Notes: generated from the sequence alone by a model not told the origin. 64,000 bases of DNA from an uncultured Prevotella sp. (GCA_946415245.1 CAMKRS010000002.1:1-64000); one strand, 5' to 3'. Positions 27,963 through 37,038 are shown, counted from the stretch's first letter. Translations and numbers: made by a program.

Positions 27963-28759
27963 AGGATGTGTTGGAAGAGGTCGTCAAAATAACCGAAGGA
28001 ATTGTCATGAAGAGGCGCATCTGCATCCATAATCCAATACAACGGACGATCATGATACATCGCTGCCACCAGTGAAAACGTGCTGGGAGCCCCCATCAGA
28101 TAATCGCAGTGCGAGAGCAGACACAGATCCTCGCCGGGGTTCCCATCGGGAAACACCACCTCACACGCCGATAACTCCCGCCAGTAATAGTCTTTATCCA
28201 GTTTCGGATCATTGCCACAGATAAACACTCTTACTTTTTTGTCAGGATGCAAAGCAAGGAAACGCCTGATTACACCCACATACTGCTCATCAGAATAGAA
28301 GAACTTACCATCGTAGAACGTCGCATAATCCCCTCGACGAATATGCACGCCAAGATTGAGTGAATCCCCTAAAATCTTAACTTTTTCCTCGATATCCTCA
28401 TGAAACGCAAACAACGCCAAGATCTCCGCCTTATACTTCAGAAAGAGATCATACCAATGTGCCTCCCATCCCGTCACCACCAGCATCCGTTTCTGCTGCA
28501 TGATATCCTCGTTGCGACGATTCTGTGCCTCATCGTCACTGAACGTCACCGTCGGTATCAGACCCCACTTGGCGGCATATTTCGCAAAGACATACGTAGC
28601 GAAGTTATGATGTTTCGTATCGCAGATATGGAAATACGGATACTTATAGGCAAAGCGCATCGACATCGTCTTGCGCCCATGCTCCCTGCCCCAGGCATAC
28701 ACATGCCCGTACTGCAGTATGTTATTCGCCATCCGGCCCCTATCGTGTACGAAAATCAC
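27959..28759 (-). CDS. GT11-family glycosyltransferase (fucosyltransferase-like)
   Basis: 266 residues. The N-terminus MIFVHDRGRMANNILQY lines up with the GT11 start (family form GGLGNQMFQY). GVHIRRGDY is the conserved HxRRGDY GDP-sugar motif, and DLCLLSHCDYLMGAPSTFS the C-terminal conserved block. GT11 enzymes are alpha-1,2-fucosyltransferases; donor and acceptor here are inferred. The start is a GTG formed by a repeat unit (GAATAGTGATT). A later ATG would remove the first conserved strand. Confidence 0.85.
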   Translation of the reverse strand: MIFVHDRGRMANNILQYGHVYAWGREHGRKTMSMRFAYKYPYFHICDTKHHNFATYVFAKYAAKWGLIPTVTFSDDEAQNRRNEDIMQQKRMLVVTGWEAHWYDLFLKYKAEILALFAFHEDIEEKVKILGDSLNLGVHIRRGDYATFYDGKFFYSDEQYVGVIRRFLALHPDKKVRVFICGNDPKLDKDYYWRELSACEVVFPDGNPGEDLCLLSHCDYLMGAPSTFSLVAAMYHDRPLYWIMDADAPLHDNSFGYFDDLFQHIL

Positions 28760-28794
28760 TATTCACTATTAACTATTCACTTTTCACTCTTCTT
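28756..28794. repeat. 7-base array between GT11 and the acyltransferase
   Basis: ACTATTC/ACTTTTC units contain the C-terminal codons and stop of the upstream acyltransferase and the GTG start of GT11 (minus strand). Confidence 0.85.
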
Positions 28795-29731
28795 CCGCGC
28801 CTTCGCGGGGAACGACTTTCCCATCTATGACCTGGAATCGTCTGTCAAACTCCTCCCTCGTCCGCTTCCAGCGGTTATGACTCCAAAGCCACAGCTCCGG
28901 TTGTCTGCGGATGCTGGCTTCGAGCATCTGATGATAGATGTCCGTGGCCTCATATTCCTTCAACTCTTCCGGCTTACGGGTGATCAACTTAAACTCCGCC
29001 TCGTAATACCCCCTTCTTTTGTGCGACACCTCGAGGAAGAAGATTGCCTGATGGTTCTTGATGGCGATACGTTCCGTACCTGTCATCACCGGCGTATCAT
29101 GGTTCAGGAACCAGCACCAGTGGTGGATATTGTTCCAGTGCGGCACCTGATCTCCCAGATAACCAAACACCGTAGGCTGCTGCTTCCGCTTGTATTCTAT
29201 TGTCTTGCGCAGAATATCCACCAAGGGGATACACTCTGCACCCCATCGCTCACGCAACCTGAGGAACAACTTATCGAAAGCCTCATTCTCCAAGGCATGA
29301 TAGAGTTGTCCGCACTGGGCCTTCACCGATACCCACAGAGGCAGCGAGGTGATCCACTCCCAGTTGAACGAATGTCCCAGATACACAGCACACGACTGTC
29401 CCTCTGCCACGCACTCATTCACCGTCTCGGTACCCTTGAATACCAGGTGCCGCCGCATCTGCTTTTCGGTCATCGTCCGCATCTTCACCGCTTCCACAAA
29501 ATAGTCGCACAGCCGGTGATAGAACTTCCGCTCTATCTCCCGAATCTCTACCTCCGACTTCTCTGGAAACGAGGTGGTAAGGTTACCACGCACCACCTTC
29601 ATCCGATAACCTATCAGGCGATAGAGCACCAGATAGACGAAATCGCTCAACATGTAATGCACCCAGAATGGCAGCAGCGAGAGCAGATACCACAGACCCG
29701 ACACCAAACCATAGATCACCTTATTCTTCAT
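28784..29731 (-). CDS. Lipid A biosynthesis acyltransferase (LpxL/HtrB family)
   Basis: 315 residues, ATG at 29731; it overlaps the upstream GT4 stop by 11 bases. One N-terminal membrane segment (LVSGLWYLLSLLPFWVHYML), then LGHSFNWEW with the catalytic His-x4-Glu of the LPLAT superfamily, and VVRGNLTTSFPEKS. It adds a secondary acyl chain to lipid A at the inner membrane. Bacteroidota usually carry one such enzyme, giving penta-acyl lipid A. Confidence 0.93.
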   Translation of the reverse strand: MKNKVIYGLVSGLWYLLSLLPFWVHYMLSDFVYLVLYRLIGYRMKVVRGNLTTSFPEKSEVEIREIERKFYHRLCDYFVEAVKMRTMTEKQMRRHLVFKGTETVNECVAEGQSCAVYLGHSFNWEWITSLPLWVSVKAQCGQLYHALENEAFDKLFLRLRERWGAECIPLVDILRKTIEYKRKQQPTVFGYLGDQVPHWNNIHHWCWFLNHDTPVMTGTERIAIKNHQAIFFLEVSHKRRGYYEAEFKLITRKPEELKEYEATDIYHQMLEASIRRQPELWLWSHNRWKRTREEFDRRFQVIDGKVVPREGAEEE

Positions 29732-30806
29732 ATATCTTCTTGATCTGCTCGTAATAATGATCATAGTTCAGATGGTCGTCGAAATCGGCCTTTGCCTGTT
29801 GTCCCAAGCACTGGCGCAGGGCCGCATCGTCCACCAGACGGGCCATCGCCTCTGCGAGAGCCTTAGCATCACCGGGAGGCACCAGCAGTCCGTTCTGCTC
29901 CTGCACCACATACTCGCGCTGACCTCCGTTGTTCGTCACCACAACGGGACGTCCCTGCGACATATATTCCTGTGGCGACAGCGGACAACCCTCCTGCACC
30001 GTCGATGCCAGAATACCGAAGTCGGCACTCGCCACATACGGCAGCACGGGATGCACAAACCCTGCAAACACCACTTTCTCAGCGATGCCCTTTTCCTGCA
30101 CCACCTGCTTCAGATGGGCAGTATATTCCTCGCTGCCACGACCTACCAGCACCAACCGGAAATTCCTCTCCTTGATCTGTGCCACCGCCTCCAACAGCGT
30201 GTCGAGACCTTTCTCAGGATCCAATCTTCCGTGGAACATCCCAATCACACAATCCTCCGGTATCTTGTATTTACTCCTGACTACCGACTCCTGACTCCTG
30301 TCTCCTATCTCCGTCACCACGATACTCGTATGCACAATCCCTAGCTTCTTCTCATCGATGGTAGGCTGCGTGCTGAGGAACGCTGATTTCGACAGTTCCG
30401 AATCGAAGATCAGACGGTCCAGATGCCGATAGAGCCAGCGGTAGAGCAGTGTGTTCTTACCCTTCCTTGTCAGATGCCGGCACATCACCACCCTTACCTT
30501 CTTCTTCCGTGCGATACACCGGGCATAACACGCCGTAAACGCATCCTTAAAGTTATGGGCGTGGATATTTGAATGATTATCAATCACCTTCGCCATTTTC
30601 CAAGCACTTCTTACATCCAGCGCCCCGCCAAGGGCCAGCGGAATCACCTTCATCCCTGCTGCCTGGTACTTCTGCATAATCGCCTCCACGGGCTTGCAGA
30701 AAATGGTCACATCGATGCCGTCGGCCATCTGTCGCTGACTCAGGTCGTAGACGTACTGCTCGCCTCCGCCCCACTCCTTATTCGATACGATATGGAAAAT
30801 CTTCAT
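29721..30806 (-). CDS. GT4-family glycosyltransferase
   Basis: 361 residues from the ATG at 30806 (a start further upstream would lie in a repeat array). GT-B fold: N-terminal domain KIFHIVSNKEWGGGEQYVYD; C-terminal donor domain GMFHGRLDPEKGLDTLLEA, SADFGILASTVQEGCPLSPQ (Glu-x7-Glu type) and EYMSQGRPVVVT. In the interdomain linker, an in-frame 7-base array encodes DRSQESVVRSK. Likely cytoplasmic membrane-associated, building LPS core or surface glycan, together with the coupled lipid A acyltransferase. Confidence 0.93.
   Translation of the reverse strand: MKIFHIVSNKEWGGGEQYVYDLSQRQMADGIDVTIFCKPVEAIMQKYQAAGMKVIPLALGGALDVRSAWKMAKVIDNHSNIHAHNFKDAFTACYARCIARKKKVRVVMCRHLTRKGKNTLLYRWLYRHLDRLIFDSELSKSAFLSTQPTIDEKKLGIVHTSIVVTEIGDRSQESVVRSKYKIPEDCVIGMFHGRLDPEKGLDTLLEAVAQIKERNFRLVLVGRGSEEYTAHLKQVVQEKGIAEKVVFAGFVHPVLPYVASADFGILASTVQEGCPLSPQEYMSQGRPVVVTNNGGQREYVVQEQNGLLVPPGDAKALAEAMARLVDDAALRQCLGQQAKADFDDHLNYDHYYEQIKKIYEE
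30273..30314. repeat. 7-base array in the interdomain linker of GT4 (first)
   Basis: Six units: ACTCCTG, ACTACCG, ACTCCTG, ACTCCTG, TCTCCTA, TCTCCGT. Confidence 0.9.
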
Positions 30807-30824
30807 GCTGCAAAAGTAACAAAA

Positions 30825-30856
30825 AAAGTGAAAAGTGAATAGTGAAAAGTGAAAAA
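30825..30856. repeat. 7-base array between divergent GT4 and LicD genes
   Basis: AGTGAAA/AGTGAAT units directly upstream of both promoters. Confidence 0.85.
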
Positions 30857-30881
30857 TTTGCTGCCGCACCGTTTTTTTTTG

Positions 30882-30889
30882 TAATTTTG
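30882..30889 (+). promoter_or_regulatory. -7 box of the LicD gene
   Basis: TAATTTTG, 9 bases before the ATG at 30899; a TTTG lies 21 bases further upstream (30857-30860). Confidence 0.55.
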
Positions 30890-30898
30890 CATCGGATT

Positions 30899-31747
30899 AT
30901 GGCATCTTACGATATAGAAACCCTCCATCAGCACATTCTGCAGATCCTGTTGTCTGTCGATCGTGTCTGCCGTGAGCACAACATCAAGTACTACTGTTGG
31001 GCAGGCACCATGCTGGGTGCTGTTCGTCACAAGGGCTTCATCCCCTGGGACGACGATATGGACATCTGCATGCCCCGTCCCGACTACGACCGCTTTATGC
31101 TCCATGCCCATGAGTGGTTGCCGGCCCCCCTCGAAGCCCTGTGCATCGAGACATCACCCACCTACCCCGGCGGCTTCGGCAAGATTGTCGACAGCAGCAC
31201 CACCCTGATAGAGCGTGCCCACAGCGACTACCTCGCCGGCATCTATATCGACGTGTTCCCCATCGATGGCATCTCCAAAAACAAGATGGCCCAGCGATTG
31301 GCAGTGGCGCGTTACAAGGCTCTCGACAAACTGCTCTACTTCCTCCATCGCGACCCTTATAAGCACGGACATGGTCCCAGTTCATGGCCCATACTGCTCA
31401 TCCAGCATTGCTTCACCCATGAGTGGGCGCGCCGTCAGTTGCGTGCCGCCTATCTGGCCTACGACTACGACAAGTCTGATTATGTGCTCGACTACGATGA
31501 TGGTGTGCAGGGTGTGATTCCCAAGACGATGTTAGGCACGCCGCAGCCCGTTGACTTCGAGGGCCACACCGTGATGGGTGTGGAACAGGCCGATGCCTAT
31601 CTCCGTAATAAGTATGGTGATTATATGGTCATACCGCCGCACGACAACCAGCGCCAGCATAACTTTTATTATCTCGACTATAATCTGCCTTATCGGGAAT
31701 ATCAGGACAACCGCGCTTTCGTCAACCGCGATAGCGCTTCTCAATGA
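30899..31747 (+). CDS. LicD-family nucleotidyl/phosphotransferase
   Basis: 282 residues from the ATG at 30899; an upstream in-frame start lies in a repeat array. The core reads YYCWAGTMLGAVRHKGFIPW then DDDMDICMPRPDYDRF, the LicD nucleotidyltransferase-fold active site with paired Asp residues. GGFGKIVDSSTTLIER and YIDVFPIDGI follow. LicD proteins add phosphocholine or other phospho-substituents to surface glycans. Its position next to LtaS-like enzymes and glycosyltransferases fits decoration of a surface glycolipid. The 3' end overlaps the convergent GT2 gene by 26 bases. Confidence 0.92.
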   Translation: MASYDIETLHQHILQILLSVDRVCREHNIKYYCWAGTMLGAVRHKGFIPWDDDMDICMPRPDYDRFMLHAHEWLPAPLEALCIETSPTYPGGFGKIVDSSTTLIERAHSDYLAGIYIDVFPIDGISKNKMAQRLAVARYKALDKLLYFLHRDPYKHGHGPSSWPILLIQHCFTHEWARRQLRAAYLAYDYDKSDYVLDYDDGVQGVIPKTMLGTPQPVDFEGHTVMGVEQADAYLRNKYGDYMVIPPHDNQRQHNFYYLDYNLPYREYQDNRAFVNRDSASQ

Positions 31748-32507
31748 TCTTGGCCACTAGGATAAACTGATACACGGCGTGCATCCCTGAGCGTATCAGA
31801 CCTCGGATGCCCATTCGGAAGCTGCCGTCCATCACATAACTCTTGAAGAAACGCCATAGCGGTCGCCAGAACAGGGCGGCTACACCATATTGTTTCTTCT
31901 CCGTCTCATTGTCGGTATACACGTTCATCTTCGCCACATACTCGTGCATCGTCTCATCCATGAGATGCAGCAGCCGCGCTTCCTTTGGAGCCTTCAACTT
32001 CTCCACGCGCCCGGGCACTTTCGGCAGTGAGTGGATGGTCGGTGGCCATTCCGTCCCCTCGCGCACCAGGAACCGCAGCTGATAGTCATAATGGAAGTCG
32101 CGCACGAACATGCCCATAAACATATTCTGCCTTGGGATATAATAGCCCGCAACCGGACTCCTTCCCTCCTTCTCTCCTTCTCTCCTTACTCCTTCTCTAC
32201 TTCCCTCCTTCTCTACTTCATAAAGTGCCTCGCGCAGTTCCGGCGTTACGATCTCATCGGCATCTACCACCAGCACCCAGGGATGCTGCGCCGCCTGTAT
32301 GGCAAACGTCCTCGCAGGCTCGCAACAGGTATGGCCGTTCTTCGGGAAGGTCACCACCCGGCAACCATACCCCTCGGCAATTTTCACCGTGTCGTCGGTA
32401 CTCTCCATATCGCACACCACCACCTCGTCGAAGTCCTTCACCGACTCCAATACCTTCGCCAGATGCTGCTGCGCGTTATACGTATTAATGACTACCGAAA
32501 TCCCCAC
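31722..32507 (-). CDS. GT2-family glycosyltransferase (WaaE/KdtX-like)
   Basis: 261 residues, GTG start at 32507. GT-A fold: ISVVINTYNAQQHLAKVLES, DEVVVCDMESTDDT, HPWVLVVDADEIV (DxD-like), RQNMFMGMFVRDF and HYDYQLRFLVREG. WaaE-type enzymes glucosylate LPS core heptose; the acceptor here is unknown. An 8-base repeat encodes a charged Glu/Gly/Arg-rich insertion near residue 100-120 (EKEGSREGVRREGEKEGR), in a loop before the acceptor domain. Confidence 0.9.
   Translation of the reverse strand: MGISVVINTYNAQQHLAKVLESVKDFDEVVVCDMESTDDTVKIAEGYGCRVVTFPKNGHTCCEPARTFAIQAAQHPWVLVVDADEIVTPELREALYEVEKEGSREGVRREGEKEGRSPVAGYYIPRQNMFMGMFVRDFHYDYQLRFLVREGTEWPPTIHSLPKVPGRVEKLKAPKEARLLHLMDETMHEYVAKMNVYTDNETEKKQYGVAALFWRPLWRFFKSYVMDGSFRMGIRGLIRSGMHAVYQFILVAKIIEKRYRG
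32158..32219. repeat. 8-base array inside the GT2 gene
   Basis: About eight units of the CTCCTTCT type (one of 7 bases), adding about 20 charged residues in frame. Confidence 0.85.
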
Positions 32508-32510
32508 AAC

Positions 32511-32551
32511 TCAATTATCCATTGTCCATTATCAATTATCCATTGTCATCT
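32511..32551. repeat. 7-base array between DegT and GT2
   Basis: TTATCCA, TTGTCCA, TTATCAA units between the two minus-strand genes, reaching the DegT stop. Confidence 0.85.
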
Positions 32552-32552
32552 G

Positions 32553-33764
32553 TCACCCTATCACCTTCTTTACAGCGTTGATCACGGTTTGGGTGACACA
32601 CGCCGTCATTTCTCCATTCAACTGCGGATAGCACGGCAGCGATATCTCATGCGCATAGTTCTCATACGCCTGCGGATAGTCCTTGATGTCATACCCCAGG
32701 TCACGGAACAGCGTCAGCATCGGCAGGGGGATGAAATGTACGTTCACCGCCACCTCCTTTTTCGATATCTCTGCGATGATCTCGTCGCGCTGTTCCTCGG
32801 TGATGCCCCTGATCCTCAACGCATACACATGGTACGATGTCTCCCGTCCGTCCTGGCATACCGCCGGTGTGATGGCCCACGGTTCCTTGCTGAACGCCTC
32901 GTTATAGGCGGTAAAGATCCGTTTGCGCTCTGCCAGCAGCTTGTCATACTGCCGTATCTCCGCCAGTCCGATGGCGGCGTTCACATCCGCCATATTCGCC
33001 TTCATACCCATGCCCACGATGTCGTAGCGCCAACCGCCGGCCTTGCTCTTCGTAAAGGCATCTTTCGTCTGACAGTTCAGCGCCATCATCCTCAGCTGCT
33101 GATACAGCTGCAGGTTGTCAAAGGGCTCCGGCATGTTCAGACAGATGGCACCGCCCTCCGCCGTCGTGATGTTCTTCACGGCGTGCAGCGAGAAGATGGC
33201 GATGTCGGTCTCCGTACCAGAAAACTTCCCGCGGTAGTGCGAGCCGATAGAGTGTGCCGAGTCATTGATCACACAGATACGACCCAGCTGTTCCATCACC
33301 GGTGAGGTAGGTTCAAACATCGCCTTGATCTCCGGCTCCTGTACCAACGCCATGATGCCGTCGTAGTCGCAGGGATAGCCTGCTATGTCCACGGGTATGA
33401 TGGCCTTTGTCTTCGGGGTGATGGCGCGTCGGATAGCCTCCACGCTGATATTAAGGTCCTCGCCGGAGTCCACCATCACGGGCTTCGCACCGGCCCACAA
33501 CACGGCGAAGGCAGTGGCGCAGTAGGTATAGGCGGGTATGATCACCTCGTCGCCGGGCTTCACGCCCAGCCAGCGCAGCATCATAATGGCGCCTGTGGTC
33601 CACGAGTTCACGCAGAGCGCGGCCTGCGTACCCGTCAGTTTCATGATCTCTTCCTGCAAGGCCGCCACCTTGGGGCCTGTGGTAATCCAGCCGGAGCGCA
33701 GCGAGTCGGTCACTTCCGCCACCACCTGGTCGTCAATATACGGGGGTGAAAAGGGTATCTTCAT
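32553..33764 (-). CDS. DegT/DnrJ/EryC1 family PLP aminotransferase
   Basis: 403 residues. EVTDSLRSGWITTGPKVAAL is the typical N-terminus. Conserved blocks are VIIPAYTYCATAFAVLWAG, VPVDIAGYPCD, NDSAHSIGSHYRGK and SLHAVKNITTAEGGAI (PLP Lys). These enzymes make amino sugars on nucleotide-sugar precursors of LPS or capsule. A -7 box (TACCTTTG) lies 25-32 bases upstream. Confidence 0.94.
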   Translation of the reverse strand: MKIPFSPPYIDDQVVAEVTDSLRSGWITTGPKVAALQEEIMKLTGTQAALCVNSWTTGAIMMLRWLGVKPGDEVIIPAYTYCATAFAVLWAGAKPVMVDSGEDLNISVEAIRRAITPKTKAIIPVDIAGYPCDYDGIMALVQEPEIKAMFEPTSPVMEQLGRICVINDSAHSIGSHYRGKFSGTETDIAIFSLHAVKNITTAEGGAICLNMPEPFDNLQLYQQLRMMALNCQTKDAFTKSKAGGWRYDIVGMGMKANMADVNAAIGLAEIRQYDKLLAERKRIFTAYNEAFSKEPWAITPAVCQDGRETSYHVYALRIRGITEEQRDEIIAEISKKEVAVNVHFIPLPMLTLFRDLGYDIKDYPQAYENYAHEISLPCYPQLNGEMTACVTQTVINAVKKVIG

Positions 33765-33788
33765 GCAAAAAAAATTTCTTTAACGGGG

Positions 33789-33796
33789 CAAAGGTA
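33789..33796 (-). promoter_or_regulatory. -7 box of the DegT-GT2 unit
   Basis: TACCTTTG on the minus strand, about 25 bases before the ATG at 33764. Confidence 0.6.
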
Positions 33797-33861
33797 AGAA
33801 AAATAAGTGAAAAAACATCACTTTCTATGACATAATTATATGTTCTTCGATTATTTTTATG

Positions 33862-33869
33862 TATATTTG
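33862..33869 (+). promoter_or_regulatory. -7 box of the second GT4 gene
   Basis: TATATTTG, 16 bases before the ATG at 33886; the ATG at 33859 overlaps this box and is rejected. Confidence 0.6.
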
Positions 33870-33885
33870 CACCCACATTATCAAT

Positions 33886-34992
33886 ATGAAGATAGGATAC
33901 GACGCGAAGCGGATTGTGCGGAATGGCACGGGACTGGGCAATTACGGACGAACGTTGGTGAATGATATTGCCCAGTATGACGAGCAGTTGGACCTACGGC
34001 TCTATGCCCCAGACAAGGGGCGCGATGAGTTGCGGGGACAGATTGTGGCGCAAGACAATGTATCGTTCTGCTATCCTCAGGAGTCATTTCTGCCCCTTTA
34101 TAAGGCTTGGTGGCGAACCAAGGGTTTGATAAAAGACCTGCAACGGGACCAAATACAGATCTATCACGGATTGAGTGGCGAACTGCCCTTTGGCATCAGC
34201 AAGACAAATATCCGCAGCGTGGTGACCATACACGACCTGATTTTCCTGCGCCATCCGGAATACTACCATTGGATAGACACGAAGATATATACCTGGAAAT
34301 TTCTGCAGACCATCAAGGAAGCCGACCATATCATCGCCATCAGCGAATGTACGAAGCGGGATCTCATGGAGTTTGGCGAGGTGGATGGCAGTCAGATAAG
34401 TGTGATCTATCAGAGCTGTGCCCCGAGATTTTCGAAGGAAGAAGTAAGAGGGAAGAAGGAAGATGGAAGATATATCCTCAGCGTTGGTTCGATTGAGGAA
34501 AGAAAGAATATATTGTTGGCGGTGAAGGCGCTACCGTATTTGCCGGAGGACTTGCAATTGGTGATTGTAGGAAGGCACACGAAATATACTGATGTGGTGC
34601 AAGAGTATGTACAGAGACATGGTCTGACACAGCGGGTGAAGATTTTGCATGGGGTGAAAAACGAGGAATTGCCCGACCTCTATGCAGGGGCTGAGGCGTT
34701 TGTCTATCCGTCTGTTTACGAGGGTTTTGGCATCCCTATCATCGAAGCCATCAGTACGGGATTACCCGTGGTGGCCTGCACAGGATCATGTTTGGAAGAA
34801 GCGGGAGGCCCAGACAATCTCTATGTAGCACCTGATGATGCCGAGGGTATGGCAGCTGCCATCCGACAGGTGCTCAGAGGGGCTGAGGGACGTGAAGAGC
34901 GCATCCTGCGCAGTCAGGCATATATCCGCAGGTTCGAAGGACAGAACGTCGCTCAACAAGTGATTGACCTTTACCACCAACTCCTTTTTTAG
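33886..34992 (+). CDS. GT4-family glycosyltransferase (second)
   Basis: 368 residues. GT-B fold: KIGYDAKRIVRNGTGLGNYG at the start, VVTIHDLIFLRHPEYY, IIAISECTKRDL; the C-terminal domain has YILSVGSIEERKNILLAVKA, YAGAEAFVYPSVYEGFGIPI (Glu-x7-Glu) and EAISTGLPVVACTGSC. It resembles mannosyl- or rhamnosyltransferases of O-antigen pathways. An in-frame 7-base array (KEEVRGKKEDGR) lies at the same interdomain linker as in the GT4 at 29721-30806. Confidence 0.93.
   Translation: MKIGYDAKRIVRNGTGLGNYGRTLVNDIAQYDEQLDLRLYAPDKGRDELRGQIVAQDNVSFCYPQESFLPLYKAWWRTKGLIKDLQRDQIQIYHGLSGELPFGISKTNIRSVVTIHDLIFLRHPEYYHWIDTKIYTWKFLQTIKEADHIIAISECTKRDLMEFGEVDGSQISVIYQSCAPRFSKEEVRGKKEDGRYILSVGSIEERKNILLAVKALPYLPEDLQLVIVGRHTKYTDVVQEYVQRHGLTQRVKILHGVKNEELPDLYAGAEAFVYPSVYEGFGIPIIEAISTGLPVVACTGSCLEEAGGPDNLYVAPDDAEGMAAAIRQVLRGAEGREERILRSQAYIRRFEGQNVAQQVIDLYHQLLF
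34434..34475. repeat. 7-base array in the interdomain linker of GT4 (second)
   Basis: Six units: GAAGGAA, GAAGTAA, GAGGGAA, GAAGGAA, GATGGAA, GATATAT. Confidence 0.9.
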
Positions 34993-37010
34993 AATTTGTA
35001 TCTAAGTTGGAGATCGAGGTCCGACTGCGAGGAGCCGTCGATCTGTTGGTAGCTGGTGCCTATCACGGAACGGTCGAAATAGTCGGTAGTGCCGAATTTC
35101 GCAGTAAGAATCAAACGTCGGCTTATCTCTGCCCGTGCCATTAGCCAAGAACGGATACCTTCGCCACTATATTGGCTGAAGCCGTAGCTATAGAGCGGTC
35201 CTGATTCATAGAGATAGACACGACTATCGTAGCTGTCGGTATGAAAATAGCCCAAACCTCCGCTGAGCCTCAGCCAACGATGATGATAACCCAGCGACTG
35301 ACTCACCATCCAGCCCCGATCTTGCCCACGGAAAGCAATCTGAGTATAATCTAATTGCGTGCGGCTGGTAAAAAGACCGTCATAGGTCAGGCTCAAGCGT
35401 CCACGATGCTCTGTTCTTGATTGTAGGTCGGACTTATCTTCATTGTCTCGCTGACGGAATTTCAGGCGATAGCGGGCATCCAGGGTCCAATGATTGCGAA
35501 GATAAGACACCTGCAGCATATTGTCGAACGCATGCGACGACTGAGAAATCTGATATTTGGCCCAAGGGAAATAGGCATAGTCGCTATAAGCCATCACCTT
35601 CCATCGGGGTGACGGTTGCCAGTTGACACCCAGATAGACGCCGCTCTCATTCTGCACCGAGCCTCCATCGCTGAAACTATTGCTATAGAGTGAGGTATAG
35701 CGGAAGGAATAGAAACGGTAGAGTGCCATCAGCGAGACCTGACTGCCACACTGCAGACTCAGGCTGTTGATGGTAGCCAAGGCGCCATCCTTATTCATCG
35801 CCGTCTCACCATTGAAGGCGAAACGGGGATTGACATAGCCATAATCGGCACTGAAGTTCAGGAAGTCTGTTCCCTGGGCGGCATGCTGACGGTAGAGCAC
35901 AGAGGTGTTGGGTCTCAGTTCTCGATTCAGATGGGTGACAATCGCATTCAAACCAGCATGAATGCCGTGTTGCTGATAGCGGATATTCCCTCCGAAGGTG
36001 GTGTTTCGGAGGTTGTCTTTCTTATCTAACTCAGTCTCTGTGCGATGATAGCCTATGGTGACGATGGTAGCAGCCGTCCCGTCTTTATTGAGGGTGGCAT
36101 CCATCGCCCGATACGACAGGAAGCCCGTTGCCGAGAGGCCTTTCGCAATCGTCAATGTGGCTCCTGTACCTTGCAGATAGTCGGCTGCGCTACGAGAGGA
36201 ATGAGTACGCAGGGTGGTAGTGGAACGGCCTAAGTTCTGCAACGACGTCAACTTTCCCATCGCAAAGCCATTGTTGGCAATCAGTCCCATTCCCATCGAC
36301 ACACGGTATTTCCCCAGCACCAGAGATTCCAGTCTTCCTAAATGTTTCAATTGTAGATAATAGGAATAATAGTCATATCCCCAGCGGTTTTTATTCGCAA
36401 AGAACGGCTCTCCCGCATCCTGCGCCCCTACGAGTCCTGCCTTCACCTGATCACCATACGAGAACTGGTATTTCAGCCAATGACGATAAGGCCAACCTTT
36501 ATAGACTTCGTTGTCGCCTCGTCGTTCATAGAAAGGGACTTTTGCCGTTGCCATCAGTTCATGCCGGCCGTATTGCGTGATGGTTTTCAGACTAGGGAAA
36601 CTCTGTTTCTGCTCGCCGTCGTCAATCTCGACGAAATAAGTTAATAACCTCCTTCGCTGATAATCCAACGAACGAATCATCTGCAACTCTGCCAGTGATT
36701 TCATAGGCCCATACTGATAGAGATAAGCCATGATTTCCTCCACCTGTTGGGCAGAGAGAAATGGCAATTGTTCCAACTGTTCCCGCGAAGTATGATTCAA
36801 ATCCATCGGATGCTGATCCAGCTCACATAACTGTTCATACATCTCCTCCCACTCCGCAGTCCCCACATCTTCAATCGTCATCACCTCATTGAGATACGTC
36901 TCCCACTCACGCTCCGACTGTGCAGAAGCAGTGAATAACGAATAGTGAATAGTGAATAGTACCAATACTATCCTAACTAGCCAATACAATCTTTGATTTT
37001 GTGCCTTCAT
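34989..37010 (-). CDS. Helix-hairpin-helix protein with outer-membrane beta-barrel
   Basis: 673 residues. The signal peptide has repeat-encoded core LFTIHYSLFT. A ComEA-like HhH region lies at about 70-120 (LNHTSREQLEQLPFLSAQQV, PMKSLAELQMI). About 500 residues of amphipathic strands follow, ending in the aromatic LRYKF typical of outer-membrane barrels. HhH domains bind DNA, so a role in DNA uptake or a structural role at the outer membrane is possible, but unproven. It is convergent with the GT4 gene (4-base overlap). Confidence 0.85.
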   Translation of the reverse strand: MKAQNQRLYWLVRIVLVLFTIHYSLFTASAQSEREWETYLNEVMTIEDVGTAEWEEMYEQLCELDQHPMDLNHTSREQLEQLPFLSAQQVEEIMAYLYQYGPMKSLAELQMIRSLDYQRRRLLTYFVEIDDGEQKQSFPSLKTITQYGRHELMATAKVPFYERRGDNEVYKGWPYRHWLKYQFSYGDQVKAGLVGAQDAGEPFFANKNRWGYDYYSYYLQLKHLGRLESLVLGKYRVSMGMGLIANNGFAMGKLTSLQNLGRSTTTLRTHSSRSAADYLQGTGATLTIAKGLSATGFLSYRAMDATLNKDGTAATIVTIGYHRTETELDKKDNLRNTTFGGNIRYQQHGIHAGLNAIVTHLNRELRPNTSVLYRQHAAQGTDFLNFSADYGYVNPRFAFNGETAMNKDGALATINSLSLQCGSQVSLMALYRFYSFRYTSLYSNSFSDGGSVQNESGVYLGVNWQPSPRWKVMAYSDYAYFPWAKYQISQSSHAFDNMLQVSYLRNHWTLDARYRLKFRQRDNEDKSDLQSRTEHRGRLSLTYDGLFTSRTQLDYTQIAFRGQDRGWMVSQSLGYHHRWLRLSGGLGYFHTDSYDSRVYLYESGPLYSYGFSQYSGEGIRSWLMARAEISRRLILTAKFGTTDYFDRSVIGTSYQQIDGSSQSDLDLQLRYKF
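36930..36960. repeat. 7-base array in HhH-barrel signal peptide
   Basis: AGTGAAT/ACGAATA units, on the minus strand encoding LFTIHYSLFT. Confidence 0.9.
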
Positions 37011-37038
37011 ACGTCGTTAATATTTAAGATTCACACTG

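Noticed and set aside
30842..30898. N-terminal extension of the LicD protein
   Set aside because: It would be encoded by the repeat array and the promoter; the ATG at 30899 fits the -7 box.
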